Of a stretch of DNA of 35,000 nt, positions 1 through 11,916 are shown piece after piece. A model generated the notes under the pieces. The model searched no databases, was not told the origin of the DNA, and saw only the letters and a list, made by a program, of their open reading frames with translations. The position numbers and the translations under genes were made by a program. This stretch comes from Chrysomallon squamiferum (lineage: Eukaryota > Mollusca > Gastropoda > Neomphalida > Peltospiridae), in NCBI GenBank assembly GCA_012295275.1, contig CM022673.1, positions 9,370,788 through 9,405,787 on the forward strand, in the 5' to 3' direction. Within the stretch, counting starts at the first letter, position 1. Each line of letters begins with the position of its first letter.

Positions 1-464
1 AACGATCTCACATAAATCACAAAAATAACTTCAGTAATAAAATAAAAAAATTACAATATCAAATAATATTTTTAGAAGAACGTCATTTTCTGTTAATGTT
101 TAACGGTTGATTTCGTAAACAATTTATTCGTAAATTTATTGAAGATGACATACTGCAACAAAGAAATAATATTTAAAATTTCAAAATATCGATATTCTTT
201 TAAGTTATCTGTAATGTACTATTTCCTTTACTTATACATTTGTTATTTCTGTACATTTAACAACAAAAAAAAAAAAAACAACAATATTAATAATATAATT
301 TAACTGAATAATTAATAATAAAAATAGAAAAAAGTAATTACGTGTAACTGAATTTTAGATTATTTTAATTTGTTTATCTCTGTTTCTGTCTTCTTCTTCT
401 TTTTATTTATTTTTTTATTAAATTTTTTTTTTAACTGTTTCGTTGTCTTTTTCAATCATTCACT

Positions 465-467
<3 letters not shown>
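1..467. other. AT-rich DNA, nothing recognised
   Basis: Very AT-rich sequence with a poly-A run near 266-279 and no coding signal on either strand. Confidence 0.6.
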
Positions 468-526
<59 letters not shown>

Positions 527-612
527 GAATGTCCGTCTGTGTGCTTCTTCCATCTCTCTCTCTCAACTCCACGATTCATTCTCTCTTCTTCTTCTTCTTC
601 TTCTTCTTCTTC
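468..612. repeat. (TC)n microsatellite followed by (TTC)n
   Basis: A 57-bp pure (TC)n tract at 468-524 is followed, after a short CT-rich gap, by about nine TTC units at 584-612. The Ser/Leu-rich frames across it are artefacts of the repeat. Confidence 0.95.
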
Positions 613-1343
613 CTTTTATCAAATTTTATTTCGGACCAGTTTTTAATAACCGCGCTTTCAGGAAGAACTTCGCCTATAACGTCGGAGTGGAGAAATTGAT
701 CGGGGAGCGCGGATTCTGGCTAAATCAATCCAATTTCAGACAAATTCTTTTGCTTGAGTTGGTAGGAAAACGAATCTAGCCGACGTTTCAAGCCTTCTTG
801 TGCTTTCCATGGAAACAGTAAAATTATGAATCCTAACTCGGTTCGATACTGCGACAGACCCGCACAGAGTGATATGCGCGTTTTCACAAGAACACGGCGT
901 CCTTTTCTCCCCCCCCCACCACCACGTCCCCGTGTCCATTTCAATAAAAAAAAAAAAAAACTTCAGGTCAATTTCACCCCCAAACACGCCGAATTATTAC
1001 GAGTCGCAGAATCTTTTATCTCTGCCGACTGTTTTCATATGGGCGACATTTTCTGCCGAACGCATCGGAGAAGTCAACTAAATAAAACGAATACTGGCTG
1101 AAGTAAACAAAAGGTCAAATCCATTTCTTAAGCTACGTCGATTTCATATGCTGGTCAGTGATCGAACTCCATCCAGCGATTGACCCGTACACCTCATGAT
1201 CACGTGCAAGCGATTTTCAGATGAAAGGGAATTGTCAATCGCTGACGGAAACACAATCATACTTGCTGCATGTAAATATGTCCACATGGGGGCGGATATA
1301 TTTCTACTTCAATTCCGTATAATTTCAGTATTATTCTAAACAC
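613..1343. other. Non-repetitive CpG-containing island
   Basis: Base composition shifts away from the AT-rich background, with many CpGs (for example CCGCGC, GGAGCGCGG and GCGACAG). Open frames are short, overlap on both strands and resemble no family. The island includes a C-run at 910-917, a poly-A at 946-960, a CACGTG E-box at 1201-1206 and an 11-bp inverted repeat (1174-1184 with 1234-1244). Possible distal regulatory or conserved non-coding element. Confidence 0.4.
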
Positions 1344-1365
1344 AGTCTGTCTGTCTGTCTGTCTC
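1344..1365. repeat. (GTCT)n microsatellite
   Basis: Five tandem GTCT units. Confidence 0.9.
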
Positions 1366-1750
1366 TTTTTGCGGTAGCGGTTTAAAGGATGCGGCGAAGG
1401 ACTTTTTGTTTCATTATTCTTTTTATTTTTATCACGTTATCTCTATCGATGTAACGGTACATAGTTTGTCAATATACGCGTGAAACTAACATCAACCGCT
1501 TTTGATAAGAACACAATGGAAGATTCACAATAACCGCAACAGGAAAATGTCACATGTTACCGCTATTATTTTAAATTGCTTCGAGATTAATACGTCTATT
1601 TCTGCGTACATTTTGACACGTGTTAAAGTGAATGTGTGAACTGGTACATAATTATGTATTGTTTCACTTGTTAATACACATTTATGCACGTCTGTTTCAG
1701 CAGAGTACTGATGTACCTAAAACCGGTATATTTATGTATCGGCGTGTGCT
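1366..1750. other. Unique AT-rich DNA, nothing recognised
   Basis: Mixed-complexity sequence without a credible open frame, splice signal or repeat. Confidence 0.5.
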
Positions 1751-2040
1751 AATATATATTTATATGTTTGTTAATATTGTTAGTACATTTTATATGTATA
1801 TATGCATAATTATAACTAATCATATATGTGTGTTTATATATATATATATATTGTATTTGTATATTTGTATATATATCATTTAGATCTATGTATTATATGA
1901 CATAATATGATATATTTAGATATATATATTTATGTATGTATGTATGTATATCTTTTAGATGTATATAATTCTGAAAGTATGTATGACGACATAATACATG
2001 TATATATGTATGTGTGCAGATAAGCATATACGTCCGTATA
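1751..2040. repeat. TA / TATG-rich low-complexity region
   Basis: Runs of alternating TA (1837-1850, 1920-1928) and TATG units (1932-1950) in an imperfect mosaic. Confidence 0.8.
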
Positions 2041-2175
2041 CAGGAATGTTTAATTACATGTTTTTGTTTCTTTCATTTTTATTTTTTATTTTTTATTTTT
2101 TTATTATTATTATTTTAATTCTTATATTTATTTTAAACACTGTTTTGATCTTGTAAATTTCATTTTAAATTTAAA

Positions 2176-2336
2176 TAGTAGTAGTAGTAGTAATAATAAT
2201 AATAATAATAATAACAACAATAATAATAATAATAATAAAAACAACAATAATAATAATAATAATAACAATAACAACAATAACAGCAATAACAGTAATAATA
2301 AAAGCAATAACAAGAATAATAGTAATAAACAACAAC

Positions 2337-2371
<35 letters not shown>

Positions 2372-2440
2372 TAATAGTAATAATAATCATAATAACAATA
2401 ATAGTAATAATAATCATAATAACAATAATAATAATAATAA

Positions 2441-2510
<70 letters not shown>

Positions 2511-2511
2511 C

Positions 2512-2602
<91 letters not shown>

Positions 2603-2603
2603 G
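2176..2603. repeat. Long (TAA)n trinucleotide array with CAA/CAG/TAG variants
   Basis: About 428 bp of trinucleotide repeat. It starts with TAG units, then has interrupted TAA/CAA/CAG units, and ends in a more uniform (TAA)n stretch from about 2420 to 2603. The poly-Ile, poly-Leu and poly-Tyr minus-strand frames are products of this array, not genes. Confidence 0.97.
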
Positions 2604-3150
2604 ACATTTCTGCACAATTTGGAACTCTAATGTTGACACCACTGCCCGCCCAGAACGTAAAAAGAAAAAATTTGGTTAGTATTGATTTTAGCGATATATT
2701 ATATTTATGATTTTATAAATAGAGAATTAATCATGTCTGACGGTCAAGAAGTTCTCTGGTGGTTCCGATAAAACAGTCGATAGATGGCGCTTCATTAGTG
2801 ACGTTGTCCTTACAGCGCGGTGTGCTTTGTAATTGATTGCGGTCATTTTATATACGTTATGTTGATACCTCAGTGAAAGAGATATCGGACAGGGAAAATC
2901 AATAAGTGAATGAATACATGATTAAGTATTAAATTTTTAAAATGTAGGCTTGATAAGAGGCTGGGAGAGGAATAAATAAATAAATAACCGTAGTTGTTCG
3001 TATAAAACGGACTCCTAAAATTATAGGTAATTTAATTCTGAAAAAAAAAATATATATATCTCTTGTTTTGCATAATATGTACCGGTGTTTCCTTAGAAGA
3101 GTTTCGTGTAATCAGAATTCGAAGATCGTAGGGTCAGACCAAGTTATATA
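2604..3150. other. Unique DNA with a small non-repetitive island
   Basis: From about 2720 to 2900 the sequence is more complex and contains CpGs and a TAGATGGCGCT motif at 2781-2791. The rest is AT-rich, with a short (AAAT)n at 2971-2987. No coding support. Confidence 0.4.
2781..2791 (+). promoter_or_regulatory. CTCF-like core motif
   Basis: TAGATGGCGCT matches the 3' eleven positions of the bilaterian CTCF core consensus (AGRKGGCRS family). The 5' flank (GTCGA) lacks the preferred CCAC. Motif match only. Confidence 0.35.
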
Positions 3151-3151
3151 T

Positions 3152-3154
3152 ATT

Positions 3155-3202
<48 letters not shown>

Positions 3203-3279
3203 TTTAGTGAGATTTTTCTTTAAAAAGCCCAGTATTTTACAAAAAAAAAAAAAAATAATAATTATAAATAAATAAATAA

Positions 3280-3313
<34 letters not shown>
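3152..3313. repeat. Poly-A tracts with (AAAT)n
   Basis: T9 is followed immediately by A38 (3162-3199), then unique sequence, then A15, (AAAT)n and A29 ending at 3313. The Phe-rich minus-strand frame here is an artefact. Confidence 0.95.
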
Positions 3314-3314
<1 letters not shown>

Positions 3315-3429
3315 GTTGTGTTGTTATGTCTTGTAGTAGTTTGAGGTAAATAAAAAAACAAGTAATATTAAGTTCTCGATAACTGTTCGCACGTCCTTTT
3401 CTGGAGTCTAAAGTGCTATATTAAAAAAT

Positions 3430-3430
<1 letters not shown>

Positions 3431-3495
<65 letters not shown>

Positions 3496-3552
3496 CAAAC
3501 AAACAAAAAAAGAAATAAAACAAAGGCAAAAACATGAAAGAAAACGTCCATA

Positions 3553-3603
<51 letters not shown>

Positions 3604-3604
3604 A
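3431..3604. repeat. (TAA)n and (TAAA)n microsatellites
   Basis: (TAA)n at 3431-3490, (AAAC)n at 3494-3506, and a near-perfect (TAAA)n at 3551-3604. Confidence 0.95.
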
Positions 3605-4098
3605 TTCATGCATTAAATGCATAAATAAAATACTTTACAATCCGAGATGGAAAAGAGAAATAGAAAAGAAAAAATTTAAATTAAAATAAATATATGAGAT
3701 AAAATTATTTCGGTAGAAAAAAAAAAAAAAAGGTATCGACAATGAATTATATATAAGTAATTAAAGCCAGTCAGTTACATTTAATGTAATATGTATTAAT
3801 AATTTAATATTAAAACGAGTTTAAGACATAGCAGTGCAATTTATTTTTCATTATCTACGTATATACACACAAATACGCATGCATACACACAAAAACACAA
3901 ACGTATATATATACACACACACATATATAAATATATATATGAAGCTTATTTCGCTTCATGTCAGTGTTGCTTTTGTGTTGGTATGTCTAAGCTGGTGACG
4001 CTGAAGTGGAGTGGATATATATTTCACATCTCTTTATAAAGAAGAACAAAAAAGATCGGCCAACAAAACAAGCTTTTTCTTGTCGTTTTCTTTTTCTT

Positions 4099-4099
<1 letters not shown>
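3605..4099. other. AT-rich DNA, nothing recognised
   Basis: Contains a poly-A at 3718-3731 and short TA/CA steps near 3860-3935. No coding or repeat-family signal. Confidence 0.5.

Positions 4100-4132
<33 letters not shown>
4100..4132. repeat. Poly-T tract (33 nt)
   Basis: Uninterrupted T33 within a T-rich region. Confidence 0.95.
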
Positions 4133-4734
4133 CTTTTTACTGTTTGGTTTTTATGTTGTTGTGTTTTTGTTTAGTTTTTGTTTATGCTGCTGTTGTTGTT
4201 GCGTTTTTTTTGTTTTGTGTGTTTTTTTCTACCGACAACCATCCTTATTTGTACGACAGAACAAACGTAGCCATTGGAAGGGAAATAACTCTTCAAGTCG
4301 TCGACACATCAATAAAAATGCCAGACAGAAAGAATGGCTATTGAAACAAACTTTAAGCCATGTTTTCGTTTTTCGTGCATTTTATTTCCTTTTCAAGAAT
4401 AAAAAAGAAAAGAATTTGAAAAAATATTTGTCAGTTTATTATGTGTTCTACTGATTTTCTTAATTTATTGTACAAAAATGTTTAAAAATATATTTAAATG
4501 AAAGCATTATAATTAGACAACATCCTATGTCATTAAATGAAAAATAATTAATCACCTTGAAACCATGGGTTGTATGTTTTAATAATTATCTCATGTTATT
4601 AATATTAGTCAAAACGAGGAACTCCTTATATTTAATCTTTTTTATTTCTGCTTAACTTAAGAAAATCACATAATTATATATTTCTGTTTGTCTCTACAAG
4701 AGTTTAACTCAGCGAGTGCTTCTGACTTGTTTTC
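4133..4734. other. AT-rich DNA, no gene
   Basis: Low-complexity T-rich start, then unique AT-rich sequence. The only item of note is AAGGGAAATAACT at 4278-4290, similar to a motif at 34761-34773. Confidence 0.45.
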
Positions 4735-5045
4735 GTGTTCTCTTTGTCTTTTTATTTTTCTGTTATGCTCTGGGGTTTTTGCTGTTGTTTCTCTCCATTT
4801 TCTCTCTTCCTTTTTCTAAGTCTCTGGGGTTTTTTTGTTGTTTTTTCTCTTCTTCCCTCTCTTTCTTTCTCTAATTCTCTCTCTCTGTCTATCTCTCTGT
4901 CTCTGTCTCTCTGTCTTCTTCTTGCTGTTTACCTTTCTTTCTTTCTCTCTCTCTCGCTATTTATCTGTTTCTCTCGCTGTATCTCTTTTTCTCTCTCTCT
5001 CGCTATTTATCTTTCTCTCTCTATATCTGTGTTTCTCTCGCTGTA

Positions 5046-5075
<30 letters not shown>
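4735..5075. repeat. Pyrimidine-rich (CT/TTTC) low-complexity region
   Basis: About 340 bp of imperfect CT, TTTC and CTGT repeats with recurring CGCTATTTATCT and CGCTGTATCTCT variants, ending in a pure (CT)n run near 5046-5071. The Ser/Leu-rich frames are artefacts. Confidence 0.9.
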
Positions 5076-5076
<1 letters not shown>

Positions 5077-6158
5077 GTTTCCAAGTGAAGAGTTCTACAA
5101 ATCAAATTAAAACGAACAGAGCAAACGCTTCTAGAAAAACGACTTCTCCCACGCCGTCACAGAAAACGAGAACCTAACAACTTAATTATCTGGTGCATAT
5201 CACTCGCAAAACCCACCCAAACGCTCGCACTCCCACCCATCAAGTCAGCCTAACTCGCCAATTTCTTCTGTTACAAATAAATAGCAGTCATCAACGCATT
5301 ACATTAAAGCAAATCTATCCCCATACCCCTCAATTTGGACATTTTTTTGTTTTTTTTTCTCTCTCTGTCTCTCTTAACCTCGAGCGCTTTGAAAAAGATC
5401 TTGTCGCAACCCGGGACACGACACAGCAACAAAGCAACAAACACTATACGTCAGGCTCGTGGATAATTTCGCCCATTCAGCTATGACATGTATGACTTCA
5501 AAGAAATTGTACCTTGTAATTTTCTGGCAAAACGGATGGGTGTCGACTTAATACCTTTGCAAACGTCGAGAACCCAGATGACACGTTAATGCTTGGTCTA
5601 ACAGTCGGCTCGCTTTGCCTCGACACTGATACCGAGCGATCAGACTCTTCAACAGGTATCTATCTCTGATATGTTATGCCTGGTCGGGTTTCGATCTTGA
5701 AGTGCTGCGACACTGATACCAGAGAAGGCAAGTAACGTGCGCTACAGGCCTGACAGCAAACAGGCAACTCCCAGACGGGGGACAAGGACTGGAGGTGATT
5801 TTTTTTTTTTTTTTTTTTTTTTTAGTCGAGCGAAATACGTCTTCAGACAAACGAAGGAGAAGACGATGAAGATACAACAGACGCAAAGTTTCTCACAAAC
5901 GCGGCATACCTGTCCCCTAAGGGTTAAATAGTTCACGTTAATCTTTTCAGATAAGCCCCAGTGAATAAGATTACTGGAGTTGTGGATGACGGTGGTGGCG
6001 GTTATGGTCACGTCATCATTGTGATTAGGACTGGGAGGTCTGAAGTCTGTTGGTATCGCTGAATCTTTTGAAATACAATGCTCAGTCAAGACGTAGACTT
6101 CACTATATCAACTAACTTCTCACATTCTGTAAAATGAAATTTACTACCCTAGATCCTT
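5076..6158. other. Non-repetitive CpG-containing island region
   Basis: Mostly complex sequence, interrupted by T-rich runs near 5341-5358 and a T24 run at 5800-5823. The 13-mer CGACACTGATACC occurs twice, at 5621-5633 and 5708-5720. Frames on both strands are short and unlike any family. Possible non-coding regulatory DNA. Confidence 0.4.
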
Positions 6159-6159
6159 C

Positions 6160-6244
6160 TTTTTTTTTTTTAAAAAAAAAAAAAAAATGTCATTTGAATG
6201 GATGCACATTTGTATATCATAATTATGCCGATTTCTTTTCTTGC

Positions 6245-6268
<24 letters not shown>
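6160..6268. repeat. Poly-T/poly-A tracts
   Basis: T12 runs directly into A16 (6160-6187), followed about 60 bp later by a T-rich run at 6246-6268. Confidence 0.9.
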
Positions 6269-6278
<10 letters not shown>

Positions 6279-6539
6279 AATTCTTAAAGTGTTAAATTGC
6301 AAAGTAAAATTAGTTACACGAGTTGAAATCTTTGCTGAGAAAGCGAAAAGGGGAAAGGGGAAGAGGTGAAACAAAAGAGAAAGAGAGCATTTTGAAACAC
6401 TGATTAACATGGCAGGCCCTGTTTTGTTAAAAATAATAACAGTGTCAGATTTAATCAAATTTGTGGGCTTTTGTAAATTCATTACATTCTACTGTATTAC
6501 TAATTTCAATCGGAAAGAAAAAAAAAAGGCTTTTAAGTC
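6269..6539. other. AT-rich DNA, nothing recognised
   Basis: A purine-rich patch lies at 6338-6388. There is no coding support. Confidence 0.5.
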
Positions 6540-7010
6540 CAGGGAATGAATACAGCTTACGCACACAATCAAAATCGCAACCCAGAATTCAATTGTTTCA
6601 GCCTCCGTTGCACGTGCGGACACGTGCCGTGGTTGAAATAGCCAGGTCCGCGGCGAGAATTGGGCGGATGGCGAGGTGGATGTGAACGTCATCCGTCCAC
6701 GGTGTTGGCATTGTTTCCTTGTTTGTTGACAGTGATCGCGTCAAACTGCGCTTTTCCAATCTTTCAGCAGCGTCCCGACAACGTTATCAACGCCGATGAC
6801 CATAACACTGGTTCCCATTGTCGTAAAGTCAAAACGCAGAGCGATAAAACTGACGTCCCCGTCATAAAGTGATTGCAGACGACGTGAAATGTGATTAATT
6901 ACCTGTGATGCTTTTGCACGCGCCGCGCGACACGCGCTGGCAGGCACGTGACGCTGACCACCACTCGATAATTGTTTTCAACGGCTGCGTGAAAGAGAAA
7001 GGACAAAATA
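6540..7010. other. CpG-rich E-box-containing island, candidate regulatory element
   Basis: The densest CpG stretch I noticed in the window, with clusters such as GCGGCG and GCGCCGCGCGAC. It has three CACGTG E-boxes (6611-6616, 6621-6626, 6945-6950), TGACGTCC near 6851, a TGTTTGTTGAC forkhead-like motif near 6721 and TTAATTA near 6895. No long open frame. It could be a distal enhancer or an unrecognised promoter. Confidence 0.45.
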
Positions 7011-8120
<1,110 letters not shown>

Positions 8121-9500
8121 ACGTCAAGTACCAATTGCCCCTTAATCTTTGACGAAAAAACCCATTGTAAACGGAGATGCTGTTAAAGGAGCAAATGTCT
8201 CATTCAGTTCAATACAATTAACACCTTATGCTAAATCCCGTTCCAACAAGTATCCAACGATTATTATATATATATATAAAATAACACTGAGATTAGTTTA
8301 AATATGTTTTATTGACAGTTTCACTGTTATTTATGTACAAAACTACATACTCTCCAGCGCAATAATTAATGTGTGATTTAGTTACAGCAACACTATGGCA
8401 ATATATACAGCAAAAAAAAAAAATATATAGAGATTATTTTGTACATAATGAAACCTCTGCATAAATTTGTATCTATCACATGTATAGCAAGACATTTGAT
8501 TCTTGTTTAAATTGGAACTGTACTAGAGAATTCTGAAATATCATTCCTCTACTATAAAAAAAGAAAAAATAATAATAATAATAATAATAATAATAATTTA
8601 ATAATTTGAATTTGTCAATAATTATAATTAATTTTCTTTTTTTTTTGTATATAACCAAGCAATATTATTTAAGCTGAATAAATTATATTCCTAAAAAAAA
8701 AATGTTTTATTATTTAAAGAAAAGTAATTAAAAAATGGATACATGGGTATGTAAGAACAGAATCATATATGTGTGATTCCTATGCAGACATGAAACATAA
8801 GGCCTTGTCTCTTCCTATCAAAAGCATCTTAAATAAAATACATTTTAAAAATAAATCAATCTGCTGCAAATTATTGTTTTGTCTGATTCATTGTGAAAAC
8901 AAACAAAAAAATCTGAAATATCTGAAAAGAAACAAAATAATGTTACATATTTTATGCAGCATATAAGCAAAATGTGCGTTTTAAAAATTACAGTTTACTC
9001 TTTGACTACTTCAATTTTTCTAATAGCCAAATATATTATTTTTTTAATTGATCATGTAACTGATTGAATTATTTTCTTCTTTTTTTCAAGGAATTAATTT
9101 ATATTACTTATGAAAACATATATATATACATATATATATTCATTATTTAAATAACCTGCAGTTAATGACTGCTAAACATGTTAATGAACACACACAAACC
9201 ATAAACCAATGATGCATTTAACAATACGTTGATGAAAAACACATTCGTTGCTGAACTTGTTGTAATACAGAAGGTTGCTAAAACCATTTATCTACAATTT
9301 GCAAAATAAGTTAATATTATTTCTTAAACAGAATATTTGTAAGATGATGAAAGCCACCACTGTCCACAATTAGCCCAAATATGTTAATTCGTGTTAAATT
9401 ATTATAATCAGCTGCTTCTACTGGCACCAGACAATTTATCTTGCAAGTCAGAGACCAGAGATGAATCAATATTTCAGAATTTTTCAGGAATTTTTTATTT
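8121..9500. other. AT-rich DNA, no gene
   Basis: Contains short TA runs (8264-8278, 9118-9140), a poly-A at 8412-8422 and (AAT)n at 8568-8597. Otherwise unique AT-rich sequence without coding or RNA-gene signals. Confidence 0.5.
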
Positions 9501-9620
9501 AAATATTTATTTTATTTTACTTTATTATTTTATTTTATTTTTTATTTTATTTTCTCTTATTTTTTTATTTTATTTTTTATTTTTTACCATTTATTTATAA
9601 ATATATATATATATTTTTTT
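9501..9620. repeat. (TTTTA)n low-complexity region
   Basis: Imperfect TTTTA/TTTAT units followed by TA and poly-T. The Phe/Leu/Tyr-rich frame is an artefact. Confidence 0.85.
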
Positions 9621-9925
9621 TTTGTACTAACGGTTAATATATAATTAAATTATAAAAATAACTAAAAGTAAAGAACTAAATGGTATTTAACAGACACTGC
9701 AAAAGAAGATGTTTAGTTAACTCTGGTTTCGTAGAAGCCAGATAAATGGTCTGGCAGCCATACAACTATTATTTAAAACTAATCAAATGTAAAGCACTTT
9801 ATTATTATTATGTTAAGTACTTGGTTACATTACACAAGCTGAAACTCTATCTGGAATTTCTTAATGTGACCAGTGTCTATCTACTTATATATCTATGTAT
9901 ATTTAAATAGAGAACATTCTTTAAG

Positions 9926-10133
9926 TCCGGGATGGTAAACTTATGGCACATGTGCACAAAGTGGCACTCAAAAAAAAAAAAAAAAAAAAAAAAAAACTGC
10001 TATGAAAATTCCAAATAATAAGCCAGAGATCCAAATATCACCTGTGCCATTGTTGAAAATAAAACAGCTTTTCTATCAAAGATACTCCTCTATGCTTGCA
10101 TTTGGTGTGTGTCCAACTTCTAATGTGCCATCA
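9926..10133. mobile_element. Possible hAT-type non-autonomous DNA element remnant
   Basis: The left part carries GGTAAACTTATGGCAC followed by ATGTGCACAAAGTGGCAC. This resembles the 'GGCAAACTTNNGGCAC...GTGCC' ends known from hAT-derived short elements in many animals. The right part has GGTGTGTGTCCAACTTC and ends near TGTGCCATCA. A poly-A run (9969-9996) interrupts it. I could not demonstrate matching terminal inverted repeats or a target-site duplication. Confidence 0.25.
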
Positions 10134-11831
10134 TTTTATTTATTTTTATTTTTACTTTTTTTTTTTTTTTTTTAACAGACACAATACTAGATGATATATA
10201 GTCAAAATCAAGTTGAAAAAAAAAAAAAAATAAATAAAATACAAAAAAAATCCCACTAAGTATCTGGATTTGGTTAAGACTGCTGAACCAGTTGGTTCTT
10301 TTAATCTGGTTTATTTGCTTAACAAATGCCCACATAATCCACCCTTTATCAAAAGTATGATAAAGAAAAAAAAAAAAAAAAAAAAAAGAAAAACTCTTCA
10401 TCCTTTCTATTAGTACATTAATACACATAATATGTAAGTATGGACATATATTTCTGTTTTAATAATTAAAGAACAATATAATTAATATGTATATAAATTA
10501 TTTTAGAAACTACATTATCTGGCCGTATTTGATGGTACAAAATCTACAAGAGTTTGAATGTTGGTCACACTTAAAAAAACCAATGGTGTAGGATTAACAA
10601 ACGTACCTGATTCCAAGAGTTTCAGTTTGTATTACTATGTTTAAATACATTACTCAGCCCAATTAGCTACAAACTCTAGATGCAGAAAACAGCCCAAGTT
10701 TATATACACAGTGAAATCATACATCTTGAGCAAGTGGTACATACAGCTTGTATGCCACAATAAAAATAAAAATGCATATATACACTACTTACTTATCTTA
10801 CATGCAGATAAAAATATATATTTAACTATTCTTACATATATAAACACATACATCAGTTGCGTTCAACTGTATGAACTGTATTTAGAGTCAATCAATGTTC
10901 AAACATGCCTTTCTTGGGCATACATTTAAAAATCTGTGATGTCTTTCCAAGATAATTATTAGTCTTAGAGAACAGTATAGTAATTTCTATGAAGGTGAAA
11001 TATTCTTTTCAGTTGAAAGTTAATATAAAACTTTTTCACTTGTCTACAGACAAGAGCCCAAATCATTATACAATCCAATAACCTACTAGTTTTGAACCTG
11101 GTTCATTAGTTTTGAACATTTTTAAAGCTAAAAGAATTAAAGCATTTAATCAGTTAATGAATATGATTATCATTGTATAAATATATGTAATAAATTTACA
11201 TCCAATTTTAATGTGGTATTTATTATTAACAAATTTTCATCACTTTGAATATCCAAGACTTTTATAAATTAATACCATATGTTAGGTAATTTTTTATTAT
11301 TATTTTTTTATTATTATTATTATTTTAATTTAAAAACTTTTTGTTAAAGGACAAAAGAAAAGTAATTCATTAAATTTCTTTGGTGTTGGATGCAGGTTTT
11401 TCATATTTATGATATGAATTCATTACATTTCTATGTTATTAGCACCATTATTTTTAATTTTTAATTTTGACATTTTTTAATTTTTTCAAAAATATTCACC
11501 CAACAGAGTACTTTTCTTTATGCACTGACAGATCAGAACTTGTTTAAAAACTGCAAGCTGTTCCTGATCAAAGGTTTTAAAAGTCAACTACTTCTGAGGG
11601 TTTTGAAGGTTCTTGTATGTATATAAATGTAAATTTAAAGTTTTGAAGAAAGCAACTGATGCATAGATAATCTATAATAGAGCAAAAAGTGTACATAAGA
11701 AAAAAAAGAAAAAAAAGTCAAGATGTTTATTATGCTTTTGTTTTGGTAGGCACTAAGATATGTGATTTTGAAAAAGGAAAAAAAAAAAGAAAGATAAAAA
11801 TAATTTTTGCATTTGCATATATCTTTACTGC
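10134..11831. other. AT-rich DNA with homopolymers, no gene
   Basis: Contains poly-T at 10157-10173, poly-A at 10216-10230, A24 near 10364-10387 and TTA-rich sequence at 11290-11326. Frames across it are short and dominated by low complexity. Confidence 0.5.
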
Positions 11832-11879
<48 letters not shown>

Positions 11880-11916
11880 TAATAAAGAAGAAGGGAAAAG
11901 GAAGGAAGGAAAAACA
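11832..11916. repeat. (TAA)n microsatellite plus purine-rich tail
   Basis: (TAA)n at 11832-11879 followed by GAAGG/GGAA-rich sequence. Confidence 0.95.

Noticed and set aside
2128-2642. Minus-strand frames of about 160 codons rich in Ile, Leu and Tyr
   Set aside because: They are translations of the (TAA)n array in three frames and have no non-repeat core.
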